From: Turbatrix aceti
Taxonomy: Eukaryota; Nematoda; Chromadorea; Rhabditida; Panagrolaimidae
Length of the DNA stretch: 64,000 bases
Direction: 5' to 3'
Assembly (NCBI GenBank): GCA_963969345.1
Contig: OZ017768.1
Coordinates: 372,001 to 436,000, forward strand
Positions 13,765 through 24,581 of the stretch are shown one piece after another (the stretch's first letter is position 1; each line of letters opens with the position of its first letter). The position numbers and the translations under genes were made by a program. The notes under the pieces were generated by a model. It did not search any database. It was not told the DNA's origin and saw only the letters and a list, made by a program, of their open reading frames with translations.

Positions 13765-16700
13765 TAACGTAACGCTGATTGATGTATGCTGGTTTATTGG
13801 TGTCCTCTCCTCTTCTTACCCGACTCTGGATTGTTTTTTTTACATTCACACGCAAGTTTTTTTTGTGTCCGTTGGGTAATCACTTTTTTATGCTCCTCTC
13901 TCGTACTTTTTTCTTCCACCCTGGATATTTTTTTTTGTTTTCCACTGCTGACGCGAATTGTTTTTGCTGGACTCCAGTGCAACTTTATAAATTTATTATA
14001 ATTTTTTTCTGTCAGAAACTTTTTCAAAAATAACTAACCGTAAAAACAGTTTTTTTTCTCTCTCATGCGTGTCGTCGACGTTGGTATCGTTCTTTGTAAC
14101 CGCCATTGTTGCGCCATGGTAATATGTATGGTAGTGTTTTTTTCAACGCTTACGCCAACGCATGTGGCAATACTACTAAAAACAAGCCCAACGCTATACT
14201 TCGTGTGCGCGTGACTTGATGTTTTTTACCCCCGAAGTGCAGTGCAGTTGTCTCGTCTCCTCTCTCGGCTCTGTTTTTTTCCTAGAGTCGTCGTCGTAGT
14301 CGTCAGTCGTCGTGTATGTTTTTTAGTGCCAGTTCAGACCGGGGCGAGAGAAAGAAAGACCGACGGGCTTGTCGGGAAGCGAGGGGGATTGGGCTGGGGC
14401 TGCAGCCCCTATCTACAATTCTTCTCTCTCTTTTTTTTCTCCACTTTAAAATAGTAGGACGGAAAAAACGACTGTAAACAACAGAAATGATGGACGAACG
14501 AAGCCGTAGCGAGTCGACGCTGATGCCGGCCGACGACGTTGACTCACACGCACACATCATCTCGCATTGAATGAATGCATTTTTGTTTTTCTGGGGTAGT
14601 GGAAAAAAGTTTTTTTTTTTGAAAAAATGTTGAGGGGTAAGTAAGTAGCGTTGTCGACCGACGAGTGCGTCGGCACCAAGACACCCTTCTCCGTCGTCAA
14701 AGGAGATGCAGATAGAGATGAAACAACGTATGCTCTGTGCTCCGGCGCCCGACGTCGTTCGATGTCGTCCGTGACCCATCATCTCAGTCGGGGTAGATTC
14801 TCCATCGACGCTGACTGGATAGATAGCGTGTGCATTTTAACAGACGTGGGTAGTAATCGGACATAATTTTTTATTCCTTTAAAGATGGAGTCCTAGTTGT
14901 CGACTGAGAACGTCGTACGACTATGTTTAAAAAAAAACTGGGCGGACAGCAGTAAGAGATAGACGAGACAGGGGAGGATTGCAGTCATTTTTTTCTGCCC
15001 TCGCCCTCCCTTGTCGGTCTTGCGTTCGTTCATTTAGTAGATATTTCATCCATCGTTGCCTGTGGCTGTGTGCTGTCAACTGCTCGGACAAAAAATATTA
15101 TCTACTGTAGTTAAACTTGCTTAAAGAGTCATTGCGTGAATACGTTTTGCATTCTGCTTACTGTATCGGTTAAAACTGAGTAATAATCTGCCCGCCTCGA
15201 TTTTTTTGTTTTCAAAAAAAAAATTCTCCCACCACTGCATTTTTTTCCAATTTTTATAATCAACAACATTTGCTTTTCTCATCTGCTAGCACTCTAGCGC
15301 TCCTGGTTATAATAGTGGCCATGCTAGATGACTAACTGCTCTCTTTTCTCCTCCGTCGTCACTTTTTTCTTCCTCACTTTGTCGATAAAAAAATCACAAC
15401 TGACGCAAGTCAAAAAAAATAATCCCCGAGTGTTTTTTCGCGTCATAGGACAATTAGTACCGAACAAAAAGACAAAAGGTACTTTCATTTTTTTCTTTTA
15501 TTACAACCTTTATTAGTCACACACACACACGCACTAATAAAAAAATAAAGAAAGTTTTTTATTACGATTTTGCCGGTTTTTTCTGTGTTTGATCGGCGAT
15601 AAAAAAGAAAAAAACAGCGCTGTCAAAAAAAAAATCATTTGTCACCAGGATGATGAAGATGACCACGGAAACGAGAACTAAAAAATCTCATCCAGCAAGG
15701 GAATGATAAAAAAAACACGACATTTTTTTTCATTGAATGTAAAAAAAACCCGGTTAAGCGTATTTTCGTTTTTGCGAGTCGACGGGGGACAGGCGTTTTT
15801 TTATTGCAGTGTCTGGGGAACTGAATAGATAGGACGGTAGTAGACAGGTTTTTTTTGCTCTGGATGAAAAGAAACGAATGACTGGAAGGTAGGTAGTACT
15901 AGCGCCGGTGGTGTGATTGATTGAATACAAAAAAAGTGCACGTCGGGAAAAAAATGTGAATAGGAAGGAAACAGGAAAAAAACATGATGAGCAGAAGTTA
16001 GTTGAAAGGAACTTACCGGACCGACTGTGTATTGGAAGAGCGAAAGAGCGTTGGATAACGATTGTTTTGCATCCCAGTTATCAATTTTTTACTGTCTTGT
16101 TAGGTTTTTTTGGTAATGTGCTGCGCTGGAATCAAATTTGAGCATCTTTGTATTCCAAACTTTTTTTTCTAAAATGTTTTTCAATTTTTTCTTTGATTAG
16201 TCTACATGATCCTAATTTCAGCAAAAAAAATGTTTTTCTTTCTAGGAACAAAAAAGTAATTTTTCTATCACAACTTGCACTTTCACTCATCAGTCAGCTG
16301 TAAAAAATCGCTCAAAAAATACATATTTACTCAATAAATTTGTACGGCTCTTTTTTTTGCATTTCTGGGACAGAAAAAAAATATAATGCCAGGCATTCTT
16401 TTTTTTCAAAAATACGTTTTTTTACCGGACTTGCGCACATCGGAACAAAAAAATCGTCTGGATGACGTCTTTTGAGGTGGCTTCTCATCGGAGGCGGAAT
16501 AAAGTAAGCTTTTTACGACCTTTGTTGCGACCAAATGAATTTGTATTGAAAAATTCGACCGACCTGACAGTAGATTTTTTGGCACATGAAAGGTTCTTTT
16601 TACACTCAACGTGGCAGTATTGTTTTTTTCTACTTTTTTGTCGTTTGTTTGCTTGGTCTCGAGAAAATGTCGAAACTGGCGTATGTATAAAAAATTGCTA

Positions 16701-18761
16701 CCCTGGCCGACCTCCGAGTCCGACCAGCAATCTCCTTACTCCCTGCCCCCTCTCTCGACCCTCGTGATTTTGTTTGAGTGGAAAGGACAATGAAAAATAG
16801 TAGCACATAAGCTAAGCGTCTTTTAGATATTTTTTGTGTTGATGATTGGTCGCTCGAATTCTTTTTTGTTTCTTCGTTGTTGTTTTTTCTAGTTGTGTGC
16901 AAACATTTCTAAGGTGCTTGGTTTTTATTTGTAATAGCACAAAAAATATTTTAGACAAAACTGATGCATTCCGAAATGCTAAATGTTTGATATTAAAAAA
17001 ATCGCCAACTTTGACATCATTTTATGCACGTACATACCACGAGATTGTGTTGACAACTTGACAAAAGTGAAAATTTTGTTTTGAACAGTGAGATGTTTTT
17101 TGGCTTTCTTTTTTATGACCTTGGGGGGCGACAAGACAGTGGGACCGGACTGTTTCACATTTTTATACTTCAGGGTAGGTGCACTGAAAAAAATTTGAAT
17201 CGTCAGTTGTGCATTCTGAAGATTTTGTTTAAAAAAATCTGACGATTTTTATCAGTTTTCAAAATATGCATAGTACTGTGGCCGGTGTTATGCATTTTGT
17301 CTTAAAAAATGTTCATCTCTTTTTTTTTGCACTGTATTTATTTTTCATCGGTAGAACCAGTCTTTTTTTCTGCATTTTATCTCGTTCTCCGTGGCCGTGT
17401 TTTTTCTCATTTTTTCTTCGCTTTGATGTAAACAGTTGGTGTACTTTCTTTTTTGATATAATGTTTTTTTGACAGAAGTAACGTAAAAAATATCTTTACG
17501 TTCGCTCAACTACTCTCTGGTTTATTCAGTCAACATTCGTGTTATCTGAGGGATAAAAAATACTTAGCGACAGCCGAGAGAGAAAAAAAAAGCTGCTGGG
17601 TCGTTGAAAACAAAAAAAAGAAATCAACGAACAAAAAAGAAGCCGTTGGCCGCTTCCCGATGTAACAGGCAGTTTAGGGGGAGGATGTACTTTTTTATTA
17701 TTATTTTTTGGCATGTGTTTTTTTCACATGGAAGAGGTGCTTTTTTTTCGCTTTTTGAATTTGCACTGTCCCAAATCTGGGAACCAGACGAATACGCATG
17801 CGCAATACTCACTCAATCACTCTGGAAATTTTCTTTTCTCTCTTTTTTTTTGTCGTCGGCACCTGACAGGTAAAGTGTCCACCAACAACTGCGCAAAAAA
17901 ACGACAGACGAACGAGCGGGACGATAGCGGCGAGCAGAGCAGAAGTAGGAGCAGGAGCACCGTTGTACTACCACGGCCTTGTGCCACACTCAAAAAACCA
18001 CACAGTCGTCTAGTTTTGCGGGTCGCCAGCCAGGCTGACGACCCCGAAAAAAAATATAGATGAATGATGATCGTGCCGTCCTATGAGTGTACATGTGTGT
18101 GCGCGTATACTTCGTTTGTGTGTTTGTACTATTCTTTGACTGCCTTTTTGTTGGACGAGGTCAGTCAAAAAAAAGCGCTGACCTTAGCTGCCACAGCCAA
18201 CACACAATGGAATTGGCCGGGCCACGAGATGGGTAGTAATATGTGGATGGCTTGTCAATGCATGTTGCTTGATTTTTTCTCTCTCTGACATGAAGCATGT
18301 AGAAAAATGATGAGGCAATCATTTTTTTGGATATCAAAGCGTGTTTTTCGTTCTTGAAGGAAGAAAACATTGCTTTTGCGTGCATTCTGGGAGATGTCTG
18401 TGCTCTTATTTGGGGTTACTTTTTTGCAAGTACCCTTGCAAAATTTGCTGGGTGGTCTTTTTCGTGATCTTCTTTTATAGCAATGTGTGTGGTCAAATCT
18501 GAAAATGGGGTTCAAACAATGTTTTCAATAAAATTGATTTTTTTAACGCGGTTGAACGATTTCTCTTCACTAGAATGTTTCTCAGTCACATTTTTTTTCA
18601 GACATGATCAGACTGTAATTGCAAAAATAAGTTTTTTTTTGACAAGAACAGCTCAAGTGAATTGTTGTTAAAAAAACGACGACGAGAAAAAAGCGTCACT
18701 CTTCCTCTCAGTCAATCCCACATCCATCGTGTTGGATTGTCGGGTAACACGACGTTGATCA

Positions 18762-21700
18762 ATGTCAGAGAATCAAGCAGGATCTTGGCATCGGGATCAG
18801 ATGAGACATCACCTCGCTGCTCATACGCCAATTCAGGTACCGTTCATTTTTTTTGCAAAAAAGGTTTTTGAATTAATTTCTTATTTCCAGATGGACAGCA
18901 CACAGTCCACTCTCGCAGCGGCCTTCCACCACCCGACAGCAAACCCAGTTGGCTTCCAGCTTCCGCCAACGTTTCCCGGCCCAAACGCTCTGACGCCCAA
19001 CAGCCTGTACTCGGTGCCGCCGACGTCGGAATTTGACTCCGATGAGAAAAAGTCATCGATCTTCCAGTCTCAGTCTGACTTTGATGTTTGGGGAGCCGCG
19101 CAGAACTGCAAGCTTTCGCCGTCTGAAGCCACCATTGTTCGGACTGCGACGCCTTCTGCCAACTCGACGGAATCGACTCCCACGCCTTCTTCTCAACGAC
19201 ACTCTGTCGGACCTGAGGAACACCATGAAGGCGGCGAGGTGGCGACGAAGACTGCATCCAATGACCACGACATGGAGCAGCAAGCACTCCGTGAGCCGAA
19301 ATCCGAGGTTATGGATGACGCTACAGCCGAAGCGACCAACTTGTTGCTGAGCCTGGCCCAGCATCATCAGGACATGCAGCCCATGGATACGGATTCTGCA
19401 TCATCGTCCCAACAGGCTGTTCTTCCAACGATTCCCCAGTTTGGACAGTCCCCAACTTCTATTGCCGAATCTATCGCGTCCGTCGTGAACTCTGTAGCTA
19501 CCGCAGATTTCGAGATCAACATCCCGGCGCCTGTTGCTGCCCTTCGGAATAACGCCACCACGCCGACGACTCCGAATAAGAATTCCCGTGGTTTCTTCCG
19601 CCCTCCTGGCCTCGCTCCCAGCGAAGCTACGGCTACAACGATGGCGGATAACACGAAAGCCTTCATCTGCCAGATCTGCAGCTTTTCGTGCCCATCTCGC
19701 TTTCACTACAACAGCCACATGAACACGCACAGCGACCACAAGTGCTCGATGTGCGACTACACTTCCAGGACTGAAGGCAGACTGAAGAAGCACATGCGTG
19801 AGTTCCACACGCGGGAAGAACAGATCGCGGCTGGACTGGATATCTCCATGATGCTTCCCCAAACGCAGTCTCAGACCCCGAACGGCAACTCAATGAATGG
19901 AATTCCCGGCGGTCAGCTTGATGTCTCCACCGGCTCTCATGGCTCAGGAGGCGATCTGTCATCTACGATGGCTTCTATTATGGAAGTTGCCAACCGCGCC
20001 ATTGCCAATGAGTCGTCTGCCTCGATCAGTGATGATCAAGCAACTGCTTCGGCTTTGGAATCCATCCGTGCATTTACCGAAAACAGCCAGAACGGTCTCG
20101 CGAACCTCTTTCACCTTCCGCCGTCCAACCCATCCGGCAATGGCAAACCTGAAGAAGCCGGCCCATCCTCGGCTCTTACTCCGTCGACGCCCGCTGCCCC
20201 GCCGAGACGCTCCGGGGGCACGAAGCCAAAGAAGTACTCCTGCAAGCAATGCGGCATCATTTCTTATTCGAAGGAAGAGTCCTGGAGGCACAACCGAACG
20301 CACATCCCCGTCGAGAAGCAGCTCACGTGCCAGCAGTGTGACTTTGTAACCGAGTACAAACATCACTTGGAATACCATATCCGGAATCACTACGGATCGA
20401 AGCCATTCAAGTGTGTCAAGTGCAACTACACGTGTGTGAACAAGTCGATGCTCAACTCGCATATGAAATCCCACTCCAATAACTATCAGTTCCAGTGCAT
20501 GGATTGCAATTATCAGTCCAAGTACTGTCACTCGCTCAAGATGCATCTCAGGAAGTACGGGCATCGCAGAAAGCCCGGCACCAACCTCGACATCGATGAT
20601 CACGAAGAAGCCATCCTCAACGATCCTTCTCTCGAGGATCCCGGATCTGTTGCTTCTGCCTACAGCGATGCTGGCAATCCGTCCACTTCGGGCCTCGCCC
20701 TGCCTACGGTATCTGTTTCGACCGCCCAGGCAGGTCAGAATGGGCTTCAGCAGAACCCGGAATCGGCTGTGACCCCCAACCAGATGACGAATGTTTTCTC
20801 GAACAATCTGGCAGGACAGAACCAAATGAACTACGTTAACATGCTCAGGACTCTTTCGGACCTCAACGCACTGAACCAGTCGTCGGCAGATTCCTTGATG
20901 CAGCAGCAGGTCAACGGACTTGTCAGCCTCGGTCAACAACAGCCCCAGCAGCAATCCCAGCCGTCGTCGATCAACGCCATCATGCAGTACCTCGGCCAGC
21001 TGGGGCAGCAGTCCCCAGTCATCAACGGTGCACCTCCTGCTCCCCCCGCCCAACAACAGGGCCTGGGATCTGCGCTAGGAGGCTTCAACGCTGCGGATTT
21101 CATTCAGCAGATGCAGCTCGCCCAGCAGCAGCAGCGCACGTTCTCGCAGCCCATGCAGACTGGTGACGTCAAGATGGAGGTCGACGTAACTTCTGCCATG
21201 ACCCCGGGAGCGTCCAGCATCGATGGCTCTGCTTCGTCGGGAGAGCGCTCATCGACTTCTCCCATGGAATCCAAAGATGGATCCTCAGTCGGCAGCACGG
21301 TGTCGTCATCGTCGAAGAAGCGGAAGTCAACCAAGTCTTCCAAGTCACTGGAGGCTATTTCGCAGCGCCTGGCTTCGAAGAACTCGCCTGAGCAGTACGG
21401 TGAGATGGCCATGCCGCAGCCCATCCCTGCTTCTGCGTTCAAGCAGCCGTTCTTTGTGAGTTTTTGTTTTTTGACTAAACACCAAAAAAATCAAGTTTAC
21501 TTCATTTTCTTTTGGAGAATTGTATCATCCTGGAGCAAAAAACAAGAAAAGTTGAACCTTTTAGGCACAAATGGTATGCCATACTGGGTTGCTTCCTAAC
21601 CCTTGGCAGGAAAATACGACGCCAACGTGTTAAAGTGAAGTGGAATTGTATCGGAGTAGGGGAGACGGGCTGGAGAAGGGACACCTTTCTGTGTGGTCTT

Positions 21701-22323
21701 CTTTCTGTCCTGTCTCTCTCTTACTTGCATTCGTTGGTGGTCGTCGTCCCCAAACTCACCTACCCCCCCCCTAAATCCTTGGAGAGGATGTCTTAAACTT
21801 TTGTATTATATCCCCTAAAATAATTTTGACTGGCTGACTAAGAGAGGAAGCATGTCATCATCATAATAATCAAGAACTGTATCTCATGGAGTTATTATTA
21901 TGGCGGATGATTTTATTTTTTTATATTTTTTTTTGGCGGAAGAAGAAGTGTACTGTGATATCAGGTGGATATTGACAGAATTGTATCGAGCAACAGTGGC
22001 ACCTTTGTTCTACGTCGGAAGCTGGAGTTTATCCACGGCAAAAAATGACCAGAAGGAATTTTTTTTTATTTTTCCAGGACCGTAATCCTTCTGCTACCGC
22101 TACCGTCACCGTTGGTTCATCTGCTGCTGGATCGTCTTTGCCGGGGCTGTCGTACGCCAACAACTGCGAACACTGCGAAATTGGCTTTGGCAACAATGCT
22201 CTCTACTCCATCCACAAAGGCTACCATAATTTTGAGAATCCACTCAAGTGCAATGGATGTGGCAAGACCTTCGATTCTGCGCTCAACTTCAACCTCCACC
22301 TCTGGCACGAACGTCATGTCTAG
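18762..22323 (+). CDS. hbl-1: Hunchback-like C2H2 zinc-finger transcription factor HBL-1
   Basis: Nuclear transcription factor of the hunchback family; in C. elegans it controls larval developmental timing under microRNA control. Exons: 18762-18836, 18891-21455, 22078-22323; all junctions are GT-AG and phase 0, giving 961 aa, close to the usual size. A first finger pair lies at about residues 283-330, four central fingers at about 474-583 (CKQC, CQQC, CVKC and CMDC starts), and the C-terminal pair typical of hunchback at about 910-960 (CEHC...H...H, CNGC...H...H). Between them are Ser/Pro-rich and Gln-rich stretches and a basic KKRK patch. The first intron is 54 nt and in frame, so translation from MSENQ at 18762 or from the ATG at 18891, directly after the acceptor, is possible. 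A further acceptor-like CTCTCAG ends at 18711 and could serve trans- or cis-splicing. The start is the least certain part. Confidence 0.93.
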
Positions 22324-22858
22324 GAACTGCACTTATCTGCACCTAATTATCTGACGTCTTTCGTCGAACGCATCACTCCGCGTGTTTCAATTGTTCTACA
22401 ACCACCATCAACCAACCGACTGCGGCTTCTGGTGGATTAAAACTGTTATATTCTTTCGCCATGCTGTTTTTTTATTTGTTCGACTTGGGATTTTTCCATT
22501 TTTTGTTGTATTATATGCTTTTTAACATGTTTTCATATACATTTTTAAGTCGGCTTTTACCGTACTCTATTCTAGTTTTCTCATGCTGTAGCCATTTTTT
22601 TCTTGCGTTTTCTACCACTTCGGCGCTGATTAAATCGTGTCGATATACTTTTTTTTAAAGTTATCTACATACTTTTTTCTACTGACTCAATCACAACGTT
22701 TATCAGGGAATTATTCTTCTTGTCATATTTTCATACTTGTCGTAACTTGCATTAGTTTTTTTATATTTTTGTGACAAGAAGCAAAAAACGTGGTCTCAAT
22801 TTATGAATTAGATTTTTTAAATTGTCCCCAACTCAACAACTATCAGTTTTTTATACAA

Positions 22859-22866
22859 CTCAGGGA
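22859..22866 (+). promoter_or_regulatory. lin-4 / miR-125 seed match in hbl-1 3' UTR
   Basis: CTCAGGGA, the exact complement of bases 1-8 of lin-4. C. elegans hbl-1 is a known lin-4 and let-7-family target. Pairing to the rest of lin-4 is weak, so this would be a seed-type site. It is preceded by TTATACAA. Confidence 0.6.
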
Positions 22867-23332
22867 TTCCAGCATCCTACAGGATGTTGTGAACAAAATA
22901 CAAACAAAAAAGTTGAACGAGATGCAAAAAAGAGGCTCTTTTCGATCTTTCTCGTCTCTTATGTACAAAATTTGATTCATTTTTGAAAAGGAAAACAAGC
23001 AAAGTTTAATGTCATGCATGACCTGATATCCAACCTGATCCCCCCTTGTTGAGACGTGTTTTTTGACTTTTTGTTGCTAAGTTATTGTCCTCCTTATTTT
23101 TTTCAATCAATGTTGTTTGTGTACGCGCAAAAGAAAACAATCAACTTTTACCACTTTGCTCCTCTCCAAATCCATCCATCCGTTTTTTGTCTCTCTCTGA
23201 TGTACCATAAAATCGATGCAAAAAATACAATATATCAGTCAATCCAGTCATTGTGTCCTTTTATTTTTTTCGTACCAAACAATTCGATTTTTCTTGTTTT
23301 TTTGTCCGAATCATCTTTCAATCCCTTTTTTT

Positions 23333-23351
23333 ATACAACCGTTCCACCTCA
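23333..23351 (+). promoter_or_regulatory. let-7 complementary site in hbl-1 3' UTR
   Basis: ATACAACCGTTCCACCTCA. The 5' half (ATACAACC) pairs perfectly with the 3' region of let-7, and the 3' half matches the seed except one base (C in place of T opposite let-7 A7). The layout, TTATACAACC then a short bulge then an imperfect seed match, is the same as in the classical C. elegans lin-41 let-7 sites. Confidence 0.65.
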
Positions 23352-23570
23352 GCCGGGGCCCCTCATGGCTCCATCACCGACTCACCTCACCGTCAATTAT
23401 TTTTGTTTTATTTGCGTTATCATTATAAACAAGACACTTTTTGTTGATATGACTTGTATGGAAGAGGGATTTTTGAAATGGGATTTCTTTAATGTATGTT
23501 TTTAATTTTTTTCTAAAGCCGTTTTTGGCAACAAGATTTTTTTTGCTTTGTTTGACCAATTTAAGAAATC

Positions 23571-23576
23571 AATAAA
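23571..23576 (+). terminator. Candidate poly(A) signal of hbl-1
   Basis: AATAAA about 1.25 kb after the stop, downstream of both microRNA sites and 50 bases before a hAT MITE. Earlier variant signals cannot be excluded. Confidence 0.45.
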
Positions 23577-23626
23577 AATATGAAAAAACGACATTTAACT
23601 ATATTTGTGGTGCCGGGACTGTGCAA

Positions 23627-23762
23627 CAGGGTGGCGAAATCTCCCGGGAGATTGCAACCCGGGAGAAAATCTCCGGGAATCTCCCGAAATCTTCGGGGAT
23701 TTTCCCGAGTAGAAAAAATTCTGGGAGAATCTCCGGAGAAATTTTCCCGCTTCGCCACCCTG
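23627..23762. mobile_element. hAT-type MITE, family 1, copy 1
   Basis: A 136-bp element bounded by perfect 12-bp terminal inverted repeats, CAGGGTGGCGAA and TTCGCCACCCTG. It is flanked by an 8-bp direct repeat CTGTGCAA (23619-23626 and 23763-23770), the target duplication length of hAT transposons. The interior is a cascade of short palindromic modules built on CCCGGGAGATT and GGGAATCTCCC. It has no coding capacity. A second complete copy lies at 36556-36828. Confidence 0.92.
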
Positions 23763-23770
23763 CTGTGCAA

Positions 23771-24581
23771 CCATCTTCCCAGGGACCGGCGAGCGTGCCA
23801 CGAGCGCGAGACGGAGATGTGCGGCTATGAGGGAAGCATGCACCACAGCACAGACTGATCGGTAGCAACCGATGATGAAAAGTCAGGCGAGCAGGCAGTT
23901 CGCGCGTGGCAAGTGTCCCGGTTGGGACACGCATGGTTGTCGTCATCATTAAGCGAAGTCATCGTCTACGAAGAATGATGCCTCACTGTTGTTGTACATG
24001 AGATGCTACGGATTGTCTACTACTGGTCTAGGGTCTACGAGGAAAGCGCTAACAAGCTGAGGATGTCCCGCTTGCAATTTGTTATTTCGAATACCAATTA
24101 TTTTTACAAAAAATGTCTGCGCATATTTCTTTCTAATAACACCGCATTGTTTTTAACGCTTCACCGCAAACAACGTCAAACATTGCTGACGTTAATGAAA
24201 AAAATTGTAGTAAAAAATGCAATGAAAAAATCCTACGTGTTTTCTGACATTTGATTTATGTAGATCTTTACAAGGTTCAACGGTAGTAAATTGGCTGCTT
24301 ATTTGTTTGTATGCATTTACAAGTTATGTTATGTCACGACAAAGTTTAAAAAATAATTTTTGTTGTATTTTTTTGTTATTAGCACGCACGCATTGTACGA
24401 TTTCCTATATCCGTATTTGTGTTATATTGTTCGTTTTTGGTAACCCAATTTAATTTTTTGTAGTTACGGTGTACAAAACATTAGCTACTTTTACACCCTC
24501 GCACATTTTATGTATATAACAACGGAAAAAAAGATAAGTTGAAAAAAGCAAACAGAACTTTTGAACCAAAAATGCTAATCT
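23771..24581. other. Intergenic between hbl-1 and the AMACR gene
   Basis: About 0.8 kb, GC-balanced up to 24000 and AT-rich after. An 83-codon open frame at 24003-24254 (+) has no recognisable feature. I see nothing else in it. Confidence 0.5.

Larger units (their letters stand above)
1..18710. other. Gene-free region upstream of hbl-1, rich in T/A tracts
   Basis: I see no convincing gene in this 18.7 kb. Open frames on either strand are short or of low complexity (Phe/Lys-rich from T/A runs) and show no recognisable domain. The sequence is studded with runs of six to nine T (fewer A), often only 10-20 bases apart, between stretches of mixed composition. GA-rich patches occur around 9885-10050 and 11860-11950. 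Since the only gene downstream is hbl-1 on the + strand, this is most simply its regulatory upstream DNA, possibly with unrecognised non-coding 5' exons or a long first intron. That role is inference. Confidence 0.5.
22324..23600 (+). other. hbl-1: hbl-1 3' UTR with microRNA sites
   Basis: No gene is seen between the hbl-1 stop and the MITE at 23627. The stretch is AT-rich and ends with an AATAAA at 23571-23576, about 1.25 kb after the stop, a long 3' UTR as expected for hbl-1. It holds one perfect lin-4 seed match and one let-7 complementary site (listed separately). An AC-rich stretch at 22394-22420 was checked and does not contain a let-7 seed. Confidence 0.65.

Noticed and set aside
14303..14782. 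159-codon frame on the minus strand
   Set aside because: Composition follows the local base content and no family motif or start context was found.
18844..21442. Several open frames on the minus strand across hbl-1 (up to 365 codons)
   Set aside because: Shadows of the hbl-1 coding sequence; the + frame has eight zinc fingers and GT-AG junctions.
22394..22420. CTACAACCACCATCAACCAA in the hbl-1 3' UTR as a further let-7 site
   Set aside because: Some similarity to the 3' pairing part but no seed complement.
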